Shown: piece after piece, positions 24,797 to 33,537 of the stretch
Position numbering within the stretch: position 1 is the stretch's first letter
Layout of the letters: every line of letters starts with the position of its first letter
Assembly: GCF_041260665.1 (NCBI RefSeq)
Contig: NZ_JBGCCT010000006.1
Coordinates: 186,001 to 250,000, forward strand
Reading direction: 5' to 3'
Source of the DNA: Catenulispora sp. GP43
GTDB lineage: Bacteria; Actinomycetota; Actinomycetes; Streptomycetales; Catenulisporaceae
DNA length: 64,000 bases
Program-made: the position numbers and the translations under genes
Notes under the pieces: generated by a model
What the model was told of the DNA's origin: nothing
Seen by the model: only the letters and a program-made list of their open reading frames with translations
Database searches by the model: none

Positions 24797-26550
24797 CCGT
24801 CTCCGGCATCCGCGCCGCGCTCGCCGCCGATCCGGGCCTGGGCGCGGGCAACGTCCTGCACAAGCTCATCGAGCACGGCGCGGCCCTGGACAGCCCCGGC
24901 ATGACCTTCGACACCGCCGTCGACGAGCACCCCGCCGGGCACCCGCTCACCCTGGGCGAGCTGCGCGACGCCGTCGCGGCGCGCGCCGCCTGGCTGTCCG
25001 AGCAGGGCATCGGCCCGCGCGACCCGGTGGCCGTCTACGTCACCACCGCCGCCGACACCTTCCTGCACTTCATGGCCCTGAACTGGCTCGGCGCGATCCC
25101 GGCGCTGATGAACCCCAATCTGCCGGGCGACGTGGCCGCCGAGTACATCCGCCGTCTGCGGGCCGTCGGGCTGCTCACAGACGCGGATCACCGGCGGCTG
25201 CTCGCCCGGTCCGAGCGCGGTCTGGAACTGGGGTTCCGGATCGACGCGGTGTACGACGTGACGGCCACGCCGGTCGGCGACCCGGCCGCGGCACCGGTGC
25301 CCTACCGGCACGCCGACGAGGACCCGATCGCGATCACCCACTCCTCAGGCACCACCCGGATGCCCGCCGCGGTGACCCAGACGCACGGGAACCTGTTCGT
25401 CGGCACGCGCCTGCTGCGCCTGAAGAAGCCCCGGGCCCGCGGCACCGACCGGATCCTCAGCGTCCTGCCGGCGCCGCACGCCGCCGGGATCATGGCGATC
25501 AACCACGCGCTGTGCAACCGCAGCGAGCTGCTGTACATCTCCCGTCCCGACGACGGCCCGGCGGTGGTGGACGCCATCGAGTCCTGGCGGCCCACCGGCG
25601 TGTTCGGCTTCGCGGTCACCTGGGCCGAGCTGGCCCGGATCGACCTGTCCGAGCGGGCCGTGGACTCGGTGTCGCTCTGGTACAACACCGGCGACTGCGC
25701 GCACGAGCCGCACATCCGCCACCTGGTCACCGCCGGCTCCTACGAGCGGGTCACGCGCGAGGGCGTGCAGCGCGTCCCCGGCTCGATGTTCGTCGACGGC
25801 CTGGGCTCCTCCGAGATGGGCCACTCGGCGTTCCACATCACCCACACCCCCGACACCGAGCGCTACGGCCGCTGCGTCGGCCAGGTCCACGACTTCGTGG
25901 AGATCAAGCTGCTCGACCCGGCCACCGGCGACGAGGTCCCGGTCGGCGAGGTGGGGCTGTGCGGGATGAAGTCGGCGTCGCTGTCGCCGGGCTACTGGAA
26001 CGACTCCCTGAACACCTACCGCAACCACCGCAACGGCTACTACCTCACCGGCGACCTGCTCTACCGGGACGAGGAGGGCTACTACTACCACGTGGACCGC
26101 ATGGTCGACGCGGTCGACCTCGGCCAGGGCCGCTGGCTGTACACGGCGATGTCGGAGGAGCGGATCCTCAAGGCCAGCCCGGATGTCCTGGACTGCACGG
26201 TCGTGGCCGTGCCGACCGACGCCGGCGTCGTGACGGACGTGCTGCTCACCCTGCATCCGTGGGCCGACCCGCACCGCGACTGGGAGCCGGCGGTGCGCGG
26301 CGCGCTGTCGGACGCCGCGGCCGCGACCCTTCGCAGCGTCCTGGTGATCGGCGACGACAAGCTGGTCATCGGCCCGACCGGCAAGGTCCGCAAGTTCCTG
26401 ATGCGCCAGCGGCACGCCGCCGACGCGGTGGCTGCCAACACAACCGCCGCCGACGCAACCGCTGCCGACCCAACCGCCGCCGCCGCAACCGCCGCCGACG
26501 CAGTCACCGTCCCCGCAAGCACCGCCGCGGCCGAAAGCGGTGCCCGGTGA
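24793..26550 (+). CDS. AMP-forming acyl-CoA/acyl-ACP synthetase
   Basis: A 585-residue ANL enzyme. The P-loop-like motif is ITHSSGTTRMPAAV, the later blocks DGLGSSEMGHS and YLTGDLLYRDEEGYYYHVDR are present, and the C-terminal lysine is in GPTGKVRKF. The last 35 residues are an Ala/Thr/Asp-rich tail. It is longer and clearly different from the ligase at 13674, so the cluster has two activating enzymes. Coupled by overlap to both neighbours; probably activates an acid for the adjacent KAS III and ACP3. Confidence 0.83.
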   Translation: MTVSGIRAALAADPGLGAGNVLHKLIEHGAALDSPGMTFDTAVDEHPAGHPLTLGELRDAVAARAAWLSEQGIGPRDPVAVYVTTAADTFLHFMALNWLGAIPALMNPNLPGDVAAEYIRRLRAVGLLTDADHRRLLARSERGLELGFRIDAVYDVTATPVGDPAAAPVPYRHADEDPIAITHSSGTTRMPAAVTQTHGNLFVGTRLLRLKKPRARGTDRILSVLPAPHAAGIMAINHALCNRSELLYISRPDDGPAVVDAIESWRPTGVFGFAVTWAELARIDLSERAVDSVSLWYNTGDCAHEPHIRHLVTAGSYERVTREGVQRVPGSMFVDGLGSSEMGHSAFHITHTPDTERYGRCVGQVHDFVEIKLLDPATGDEVPVGEVGLCGMKSASLSPGYWNDSLNTYRNHRNGYYLTGDLLYRDEEGYYYHVDRMVDAVDLGQGRWLYTAMSEERILKASPDVLDCTVVAVPTDAGVVTDVLLTLHPWADPHRDWEPAVRGALSDAAAATLRSVLVIGDDKLVIGPTGKVRKFLMRQRHAADAVAANTTAADATAADPTAAAATAADAVTVPASTAAAESGAR

Positions 26551-27482
26551 CCGCACTGACCGCGATCGGCACCTACCTGCCGCCCGAACGCGTGCCGATC
26601 GAGGACCTGGCCGAGCGGTTCGGGCTGACCGCCATGCAGACCAAGGTCTTCCGGCGCTACCACAAGCTCGGCGCCGTCAGCCGCGACGCCGGCGGCACGC
26701 TGTCGGACCTGCTGCGCGGTGCCCTGGACGACCTGGAGGGCCTGGCCGGCAACGAGCACCGCGTGCGGTACGTCATCCACGCCCGCACCTTCCCCACGGT
26801 CACGCCCTACCCGCTGAACCCGCTGCGCGAGCTGTGCCGGGAACGCGGCCTGGAGCACGCCGAGACCTTCGCCGTCGGCCACCACGCCTGCGCCTCCGGG
26901 CTGCTGGCCATCGACGTCGCCGGCCGCCTGCTGGCCGCCGACGCCGGCACCCACCCCGACGCGCTCGCGCTGGTCCTGGCCGGGGAGAAGGCGTTCACCG
27001 GCGAGGCGCAGATGGTGCCGGAGACCTCGTTCTTCGGCGAGGGCGCCGCGGCGTGCCTGATCAGCGCCTCCGGGGACCGCGACCGGCTGCTGTCCTACAG
27101 CGCAGACCTGCACGGGGAGTTCGACGGCGACTCGATGGAGCAGGCGCTGGAGTTCCAGCGGGTCTACTCCGAGGCGCTCGGCGAGGCGATCCTGGCCGCC
27201 GTCGAGGGCGCCGGCCTTGAGATGGAAGACATCGCCCTGGTGCTGCCGCACAACGTCAACGTCGTGGCCTGGCAGCGGGTCTGCAAGCGGATCGGGTTCC
27301 CGCTGGCCAAGGTGGTGCTGGACAACGTGGCCGCCGACGGGCACGTGTTCTGCGCGGATGCCTTCCTGAACTACCGCACGGCCGCCCGCCGCGGCCTGCT
27401 GCGGCCCGGGGAGCGGTACGTCGTCGCGGCGGCCGGCGCCGGGCGCGGCGCGACCTTCTCCGCCATGGTCTTCGAACACTGA
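26547..27482 (+). CDS. 3-Oxoacyl-ACP synthase III-like (KAS III)
   Basis: A 311-residue KAS III-type enzyme. The nucleophile is Cys115 in VGHHACASGLLAID, the His is in LPHNVNVVAW, and the Asn loop is DNVAADGHVF; FFGEGAAACLI is the usual Gly-rich core. GTG 26547 overlaps the previous stop. It would prime chain synthesis from an activated starter or perform an acyl transfer. The His motif PHNVN departs from the common PHQAN, so a non-standard role is possible. Confidence 0.82.
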   Translation: MTALTAIGTYLPPERVPIEDLAERFGLTAMQTKVFRRYHKLGAVSRDAGGTLSDLLRGALDDLEGLAGNEHRVRYVIHARTFPTVTPYPLNPLRELCRERGLEHAETFAVGHHACASGLLAIDVAGRLLAADAGTHPDALALVLAGEKAFTGEAQMVPETSFFGEGAAACLISASGDRDRLLSYSADLHGEFDGDSMEQALEFQRVYSEALGEAILAAVEGAGLEMEDIALVLPHNVNVVAWQRVCKRIGFPLAKVVLDNVAADGHVFCADAFLNYRTAARRGLLRPGERYVVAAAGAGRGATFSAMVFEH

Positions 27483-27538
27483 AGACCCCTCGAACACTGA
27501 GTACGCAAGGCAACACAGCCCCCTGGGAAAGGACCGTC

Positions 27539-27850
27539 ATGACGGAGCAGAGTCTGGAGCTGCACATCGGCGCCATCGCGGAGGCCGATCCGGTGTTCCG
27601 CGCCAAGATCGTGGACACCGTCTGCGGTCTGTTGCCCGACGTCCTCAAGCACGAGGTCGAGGGCGCGGGGGAGAGCACGACCCTGATGGAGGACCTGGGC
27701 ATGAGCTCCACCGGCGCGCTGGAGATCGTGCTGCTGCTGGAGGAGAACCTGGAGGTCGAGATCAGCGTCGAGGATCTGGGCCGCGAGCACTTCGAAACCG
27801 TCGGAACGCTGGCCGACTACGTCGCCGGCAACGTGATCCCCGAAGACTGA
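27539..27850 (+). CDS. Acyl carrier protein (ACP3)
   Basis: A 103-residue carrier protein with attachment Ser57 in DLGMSSTGALEIVLLLEENL; the usual Asp before the Ser is itself Ser here. AAAGGA lies just upstream of ATG 27539. It follows KAS III by 56 bp, the only real gap in the plus operon, and precedes the fusion protein at 27863, whose N-terminal thiolase-like domain might dock it. Confidence 0.83.
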   Translation: MTEQSLELHIGAIAEADPVFRAKIVDTVCGLLPDVLKHEVEGAGESTTLMEDLGMSSTGALEIVLLLEENLEVEISVEDLGREHFETVGTLADYVAGNVIPED

Positions 27851-27862
27851 GGTAACCAGGCC

Positions 27863-29941
27863 GTGCACACAACCGTCCCGCCCGGCCCCGGCACCGCCGC
27901 CGGGCCGGCCGACCAGTGGGGGATCCGCCGTGCGGTGCGGCTGGCGTTCCCCGGACCGTCGAGCCTGGCCGCCGACACGGTGCATACGGCAAGGCTCGAC
28001 GTCTACCTCACCGACCTGCTGCAGCCGCACGGGCTCGCGCTGAACCCCGGAGCGCTGGCCCCGCGCGGCCAGTCCTACGGGGAGATGGCCGAGGCGCTGA
28101 TCGAGCTGGCGGTGCCGGCCGGGGAGGGCGTCGACCTGCTGGTCATGGCGTACGCGATCCCCGACATCACGCCCGGTCGGGCCACCACCACCTACCTGAG
28201 CCACGTCTGCCCCGGCAACCCGATGGCCTTCGCCATCAGCGACGAGGGCACCGCGGCGGGGTTCACCGGGCTGCGGCTGATCCGCGAATACGCGCGCGGC
28301 GGCGGGTTCCGGCGCGCGCTGCTGGTGGTGGTCGAGCAGGCCTGGCTGGCCTACGACCCCGGGGTCCCGGCGGCCATGCCGTCCGGGCACAGCGGCGTCG
28401 CGCTGCTGTTCGGCGACGCCGAGTGCGCCGGGATGGCGGAGCCCGTCGGGGAGCCGGACCTGCCGGTCCCGGCCGCTCAGCCCGGCGCGTCCGAGCCGGT
28501 GGCGACGCTCGGGCCGGTCCGGGTGCGGGCCGGGGCGTTCGAGGGCTCGCCGTGCGCCGAGATCGAGGAGCTCAGCGAGGCACAGCCCGTGGCCCGGGCC
28601 CAAACTGTGATCCTCGGTGCCGTCCTCAAAGCCGAGGCCGACGCGCTCGCCGAGCGGGCGGACGTCGTGCTGGCCTCGCCGGGGCGGCCCTTCACCGGCG
28701 TGTGGTGGGAACTGGCCGGGGCGCTGGAGGCCGAGCTGGGCGAGCGCCGCATCGTGCTCGCCGACGCCGATCCCGACCTCGGCTTCCTGTGCACGGCCGC
28801 CGTCGAGGTCCGGGGGCGCCGGGGTGCTTCCGGGCCCGAGGCCGCGCAGCCGCTGCTGTGCTTCGAGGACTACCGGCAGGCCGCCCAGGAGCGCGTCACC
28901 CCCGAGATCTGGGACTACATCGACGGCGGCGCCGACACCGAGCGGACCATCACGGCCAACCGGCGCGCCTTCGCCCGGGTCGACCTGCGGCCCCGGGCCC
29001 TGGTCGACACCGAGGTCTGCGACACCCGCACCACGATCCTCGGCGCGACGCTGGGCACGCCGGTGGCCGTCGCGCCGTCGGCGTACCACCGGCTGGTGCA
29101 CCCCGACGGCGAGGTCGCGACGGCTCAGGGGGCCGGCGCGGCCGACGCGCTGTACGTGGTCAGCATCTTCGCCAGCCGCACACTGGAGGACATCGCGGCC
29201 TCCGCCTCCGGTCCGCTGTGGCTCCAGCTGTACTGGCTGCGCCGGCGCGAGGCCCTGGCCGGGCTCATCGATCGGGCGGCCGCGGCCGGCTACCGCGCCC
29301 TGGTGCTGACCGTCGACATCCCGCGCATGGGCCGGCGGCTGCGCGACATGCGCAACGGCTTCGCGGTCGGCCCCGAGTGCGCCGCGGTGAACCTGGACGC
29401 CGCGCTGATGGCCGCGGCCCACATGCGGGGCGTGGGGACCTCGGCGCTGGCCGCGCACACCGCGCAGGCCATCGACGCCTCGGTGACGTGGGCCGATCTG
29501 GCGTGGCTGCGCGAACACAGCGATCTGCCGCTGGTCCTCAAAGGGATCCTCACCGCCGAGGACGCGCGCCTCGCGGTCTCCCACGGTGCCGACGCGATCA
29601 TCGTCTCGAACCACGGCGGACGCCAGCTGGACGGCGCGGTGCCGAGCCTGGTGGCGCTCCCGGAGGTGGTGCAGGCGGTCGCCGGGGCCTGCCCGGTGAT
29701 GGTCGACGGCGGCGTGCGCAGCGGCGGCGACGCGTTCGCGGCCCTGGCGCTGGGCGCGCAGGCGGTGTTCCTGGGCCGGCCGGTGCTGTGGGGCCTGGCC
29801 GCCGGGGGAGCGGCCGGGGTCGCGGGCCTGCTGGACCTGGCCACCGGGGAGCTGGCGCACACGATGGCGCTGGCCGGACGGCCGTCGCTGGAGGTCATCG
29901 ACCGCAGCGCGGTGCGCTTCGACGAGCGGAGCGGGCAGTGA
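27863..29941 (+). CDS. hmo: Fusion of a degenerate KAS III-like domain with an FMN-dependent 4-hydroxymandelate oxidase
   Basis: A 692-residue two-domain protein. Residues about 1-320 resemble a KAS III/thiolase fold (LLVMAYAIPDITPG, then AFAISDEGTAAGFTGLRLIR and GVALLFGDAE), but the Cys position reads SDEGT near 126-130, so it lacks a nucleophile. Residues about 330-690 are a complete alpha-hydroxyacid oxidase: catalytic His584 in SNHGGRQLD, FMN loop VMVDGGVRSGGDAF. The oxidase would turn 4-hydroxymandelate into 4-hydroxybenzoylformate. GTG 27863 follows ACP3 by 12 bp and the stop overlaps the aminotransferase start. Characterised Hmo proteins are, to my knowledge, about 360 residues without this N-terminal domain. 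Confidence 0.8.
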   Translation: MHTTVPPGPGTAAGPADQWGIRRAVRLAFPGPSSLAADTVHTARLDVYLTDLLQPHGLALNPGALAPRGQSYGEMAEALIELAVPAGEGVDLLVMAYAIPDITPGRATTTYLSHVCPGNPMAFAISDEGTAAGFTGLRLIREYARGGGFRRALLVVVEQAWLAYDPGVPAAMPSGHSGVALLFGDAECAGMAEPVGEPDLPVPAAQPGASEPVATLGPVRVRAGAFEGSPCAEIEELSEAQPVARAQTVILGAVLKAEADALAERADVVLASPGRPFTGVWWELAGALEAELGERRIVLADADPDLGFLCTAAVEVRGRRGASGPEAAQPLLCFEDYRQAAQERVTPEIWDYIDGGADTERTITANRRAFARVDLRPRALVDTEVCDTRTTILGATLGTPVAVAPSAYHRLVHPDGEVATAQGAGAADALYVVSIFASRTLEDIAASASGPLWLQLYWLRRREALAGLIDRAAAAGYRALVLTVDIPRMGRRLRDMRNGFAVGPECAAVNLDAALMAAAHMRGVGTSALAAHTAQAIDASVTWADLAWLREHSDLPLVLKGILTAEDARLAVSHGADAIIVSNHGGRQLDGAVPSLVALPEVVQAVAGACPVMVDGGVRSGGDAFAALALGAQAVFLGRPVLWGLAAGGAAGVAGLLDLATGELAHTMALAGRPSLEVIDRSAVRFDERSGQ

Positions 29942-31224
29942 GCACGGACCTGCGGCGCGAGGACCTGCACGTGGCGGTGCGGGACCCGGCGGCGGCCTCG
30001 ATGAACTTCCTCAACGAGGTCGCGGCCCGGTTCCCGGAAGCCGTGTCGCTGGCCGCCGGCCGGCCGTACGACGGCTTCTACGTGGCCGACGACATCGAGC
30101 GGTATCTCCAGGTCTTCCGCGACCACCTGGCGAGCACCGGGCTGTCCAGCTCGGCGGTGGACCGGACGCTGTTGCAGTACGGCCGGACCAACGGCGTCAT
30201 CGGGGACCTGATCGCGCGGATGCTCGCCACCGACGAGGGCATCGAGGTGCCGGCCGAGGCGGTGATGGTCACCGCCGGGTGCCAGGAGGCGATGATCATC
30301 ACCCTGCGCGGGCTGTGCGCGGAGCCCGGCGACGTGGTGCTCGCCGTCGAGCCCTGCTACGTCGGTTTCACCGGGGCGGCGCGGATTCTGGGGATCGAGG
30401 TCGTCCCGGTCCCGGAGTCGGCCGACGGACTGGACCCCGAAGCGGTGCTGCGCGTGGCCCGGGAGGTGCGGGAGTCGGGACGCCGGCCGCGCGCGCTGTA
30501 CGCGGTGCCGAACTTCGCCAACCCCTCGGGGGTGTCGATGGCCACGGCGGTGCGGCGGCGGCTCCTCGAGGTGGCCGCCGAGGCCGAACTGCTGATCCTG
30601 GAAGACGATCCCTACGGCCTGTTCGGGCTCGACGACGAACCCCGGCCGACACTGAAGGCGCTCGACCACGACCGGTCGGTCGTCTATCTCGGATCGTTCG
30701 CGAAGTCGGTGTTCCCCGGCGCCCGGGTCGGATTCCTGGTCGCCGACCAGCAGGTGGTGGACGCCGAAGGCCGGCGCACACTGCTGGCCGACGAACTGTC
30801 CACGGTCAAGAGCATGCTGACGGTGAACACCTCGCCGATCGCGCAGGCGGTGGTCGGCGGCGTCCTGGTCGAGTCCGAGTACAGCCTGCGCGCCGCCAAC
30901 CGCGCCAAGACCGAGTTCTACCGGCGCAACATGCGGGCCCTGCTGGCAGCGTTGGAGCAGGAGTTCGGCGACGACGCGCGGATGGCGTGGAACACGCCCA
31001 GCGGCGGGTTCTTCGCGGTGCTGACCGTGCCGTTCGTCGCCGACGAGGCGATGGTCGAGGTCTCGGCCCGGGACCACGGCGTGTTGTGGACGCCGATGGG
31101 GTTCTTCTACGGCGCCGGCGGCGGCGAACAGGCGATCCGGTTGTCGTGCAGTGCCCTGGAACCGCCGCGGATCGAGGAAGGCGTGCGGCGGCTGGGGAAG
31201 TTCGTGCGGGACCGGGTGTCGTGA
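29938..31224 (+). CDS. hpgT: PLP aminotransferase, 4-hydroxyphenylglycine type
   Basis: A 428-residue fold-type I class I/II aminotransferase. PLP-lysine is Lys256 in GSFAKSVFPGARVGF; PNFANPSG and LEDDPYG are the expected cofactor contacts. Position directly after the mandelate oxidase domain and in one operon with HmaS matches HpgT of glycopeptide and calcium-dependent antibiotic clusters, which transaminates 4-hydroxybenzoylformate to L-4-hydroxyphenylglycine. GTG 29938 overlaps the previous stop (GTGA). Confidence 0.82.
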   Translation: MSTDLRREDLHVAVRDPAAASMNFLNEVAARFPEAVSLAAGRPYDGFYVADDIERYLQVFRDHLASTGLSSSAVDRTLLQYGRTNGVIGDLIARMLATDEGIEVPAEAVMVTAGCQEAMIITLRGLCAEPGDVVLAVEPCYVGFTGAARILGIEVVPVPESADGLDPEAVLRVAREVRESGRRPRALYAVPNFANPSGVSMATAVRRRLLEVAAEAELLILEDDPYGLFGLDDEPRPTLKALDHDRSVVYLGSFAKSVFPGARVGFLVADQQVVDAEGRRTLLADELSTVKSMLTVNTSPIAQAVVGGVLVESEYSLRAANRAKTEFYRRNMRALLAALEQEFGDDARMAWNTPSGGFFAVLTVPFVADEAMVEVSARDHGVLWTPMGFFYGAGGGEQAIRLSCSALEPPRIEEGVRRLGKFVRDRVS

Positions 31225-31874
31225 GCGGCGACGCGTCCGCCTGGCTTGTCGGCGACGTGCCCTCGGCGGCCGTCGCCGGCCTGCTGGCCACCCTCGACGA
31301 CGAAGAACGCCGCCGGGCCGCGCGGCTGCCGAGCGCCGAGGGCCGCCGCCGTTTCGTGATCGCGCACGGTGCCACGCGGCAGATCGTCGGAGCGTGCCTC
31401 GGAGCACCACCGGCCGAGCTGCGCTGGAAGGCCGGTGCCCACGGCAAGCCGGAGCTGGTCGGCGAATGGACCGGAATCCACGCCAACCTCTCCCACTCCG
31501 GCGACCGCTGTCTGGTCGCCGTCTCCCGCGACCGCGCGGTCGGCGCCGACATCCAGCGGCTCATGCCGGGACTCGACGTCGTGGCGATGGCCCGGCGCTA
31601 CTTCCCCGAGTCCGAGGCGCACGAGGTGGTCCAGGCCGCCGATCCCGCGGACACCTTCGCGCGGCTGTGGGCGCGCAAGGAGGCGGTCACGAAGGCCGCC
31701 GGCGGCCGGCTCACCCAGGTCCTGCCGCTGCCGACCCCGTCCGACGCGGTCGTCGAGCTCGCAGCGTCGGTGTACCGGGTGGCGGACGTGCAGGCGCCGG
31801 ACGGCTTCCGCTCCGCCATCGCCCTGGCCGGCGCCGACCCCTTCACCGTCGAGCTGAACGAGTGGCTCCCGTGA
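31221..31874 (+). CDS. Sfp-type 4'-phosphopantetheinyl transferase
   Basis: A 217-residue protein with the Mg-binding motif GADIQRL and the conserved FARLWARKEAVTKAAG block. It installs phosphopantetheine on carrier proteins. A dedicated enzyme fits the four carrier domains of this cluster (three free ACPs and the methyltransferase-ACP). GTG 31221 overlaps the aminotransferase stop. Confidence 0.9.
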   Translation: MSGDASAWLVGDVPSAAVAGLLATLDDEERRRAARLPSAEGRRRFVIAHGATRQIVGACLGAPPAELRWKAGAHGKPELVGEWTGIHANLSHSGDRCLVAVSRDRAVGADIQRLMPGLDVVAMARRYFPESEAHEVVQAADPADTFARLWARKEAVTKAAGGRLTQVLPLPTPSDAVVELAASVYRVADVQAPDGFRSAIALAGADPFTVELNEWLP

Positions 31875-32560
31875 CCGTGCTCACTGAAGGCCTCGATCCG
31901 TACTGCCTGCGAGCCGGCGAGGCCGACAGGCTGCTCGCCGGCCATCCCTGGCGCCGCTTCGCAGTACTCGGCGACAGTATCGCCGAGGGCGTCGCGGACA
32001 CCGTGCCCGGCTACAGCCCGATGCCGTTCGCCGACCGGGTCGCCGCCGAACTCGCCGCGGCCCGCCCCGAGCTCGCCTACCTGAACCTGGGACGGCGCGG
32101 CCTGCGCGCGCACGAGGTCCGCGCCGGGCAGCTCGCCCCGGCGCTCGCGTTCGCCCCCGACCTCGCGCTGGTCGCCTGCGGCGCGAACGACGCGCTGCGG
32201 CCGGGCTACCAGGCGCGCGCCGACGCGGTGGACGCCGAGCTCGCGGCGATCATCAGCGCGCTGCAAGAGTGTGGGGCTCTCGTGATCACCGTCTCGATCT
32301 TCGTCCGCCCCGCTTATCCGAGCCTGCCGTCCTGGCTCCGGCCCACCGGCACCGAGCGCATGGCCGCCCTCGGCGCCCGCACCACCGCCGTGGCCGCGGC
32401 GCGCGGTACCGTCCACATCGATCTGGCCGACCATCCCATCGCCGTCGCGATGGACTCCACGAGCGCCGACGGTCTGCACGGCAACGCGCGCGCCCAGTCC
32501 GTCGCCGCCGCCGAAACCATCCGCGCCTTGGGCGGGATGCTTCACCCGAAGGAGCCCTGA
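31871..32560 (+). CDS. SGNH/GDSL hydrolase
   Basis: A 229-residue esterase of the SGNH fold: block I FAVLGDSIAEG, block III CGANDAL and block V DGLHGN with the catalytic Asp/His. There is no signal peptide, so it acts in the cytoplasm, for example in chain release, ester trimming or proofreading of mis-primed ACPs. GTG 31871 overlaps the previous stop. Confidence 0.83.
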   Translation: MTVLTEGLDPYCLRAGEADRLLAGHPWRRFAVLGDSIAEGVADTVPGYSPMPFADRVAAELAAARPELAYLNLGRRGLRAHEVRAGQLAPALAFAPDLALVACGANDALRPGYQARADAVDAELAAIISALQECGALVITVSIFVRPAYPSLPSWLRPTGTERMAALGARTTAVAAARGTVHIDLADHPIAVAMDSTSADGLHGNARAQSVAAAETIRALGGMLHPKEP

Positions 32561-33537
32561 TGCCGCTCGATCCGCAGATCCAGGCCATGCGCGACCGCCG
32601 CGTGGAAGCCGCCGCGCCGCAGCTCTACACCCTGAGCCTGGCCGAGGCCCGGGCCGCGGACCTGGCCGCGATCCAGGCCGAGGCGCACGATCCGGAGCCG
32701 GTGCACGAGGTCGCCGACCGCGTGCTGCCGGCCGCCGGGCGCGGCATCCCGGTGCGCGTGTACCGGCCGAGCGAGGCGCGCGTGCTGCCGACGCTGCTCT
32801 ACTTCTACGGCGGCGGCTGGACGCTCGGGGGCCTGGACACCTGCGACGGCATCTGCCGCACGCTGGCCAACCTGGCCGGCGTCCAGGTGGTCTCGGTCGG
32901 CTACCGTCTGGCGCCCGAGCATCGCTTCCCCGCCGCGGTCGAGGACTGCCGGGACGCGTTGCGGCACATCGCCGACCATCCCGCCGACTTCGGCACCGAG
33001 TCCGGGACGCTGGCCGTCGGTGGCGACAGCGCCGGCGGCAACCTGGCTGCCGTCACCGCGCTGCTGGCCCGCGAAGACCGGCGCAGCCTGGCCGGGCAGC
33101 TGCTCGTCTACCCCAACACCGACCAGATGGCCGTCGACGGATCGATGCGCGAGAACGTCGACCCGTGGCTGTTCAACCACCGCTCCGTGTCCTGGTACCG
33201 CGAGCACTACCTGGCCGACCAGGCCGATGCCACGAACCCGCTCGCGTCGCCCCTGCTCGCCCCGGATCTGGCCGGACTGCCGCCGGCGCTGGTCATCACC
33301 GCCGAGTACGACCCGCTGCGGGACCAGGGCGAGGCCTATGCCCGGCGCCTGGCGGCGGCCGGGGTCGGTGTCGAGCTCACCCGGTACGAGGGGATGGTGC
33401 ACGGCTTCTTCACGATGACCGGGGCCGTCGACGCCGCCCGGCATGCCGTGGACCAGGCCGCCGCCGCGCTGCGCGGCTGGTTCGCACTGGAGACGGTCCC
33501 GGCCCCTACAGCGCATCAGCCGGAAAGCGTCGCTTGA
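32560..33537 (+). CDS. Alpha/beta hydrolase of the hormone-sensitive lipase family with YGGG oxyanion motif
   Basis: A 325-residue HSL-type (alpha/beta hydrolase-3) protein. Nucleophile GGDSAGGN, acid AEYDPLRD and His VHGFF are intact. The usual HGGG oxyanion motif reads FYGGGW with Tyr83 in place of His. It ends the plus operon; its 3' end overlaps the remains of a permease gene read from the other strand by about 30 bp, marking the cluster border. It may act as a release or transfer enzyme. Confidence 0.82.
   Translation: MPLDPQIQAMRDRRVEAAAPQLYTLSLAEARAADLAAIQAEAHDPEPVHEVADRVLPAAGRGIPVRVYRPSEARVLPTLLYFYGGGWTLGGLDTCDGICRTLANLAGVQVVSVGYRLAPEHRFPAAVEDCRDALRHIADHPADFGTESGTLAVGGDSAGGNLAAVTALLAREDRRSLAGQLLVYPNTDQMAVDGSMRENVDPWLFNHRSVSWYREHYLADQADATNPLASPLLAPDLAGLPPALVITAEYDPLRDQGEAYARRLAAAGVGVELTRYEGMVHGFFTMTGAVDAARHAVDQAAAALRGWFALETVPAPTAHQPESVA

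Noticed and set aside
27371-29860. 829-codon minus-strand frame
   Set aside because: Antisense to ACP3 and the oxidase fusion; Gln/Gly/Arg/His-rich shadow typical of high-GC DNA.
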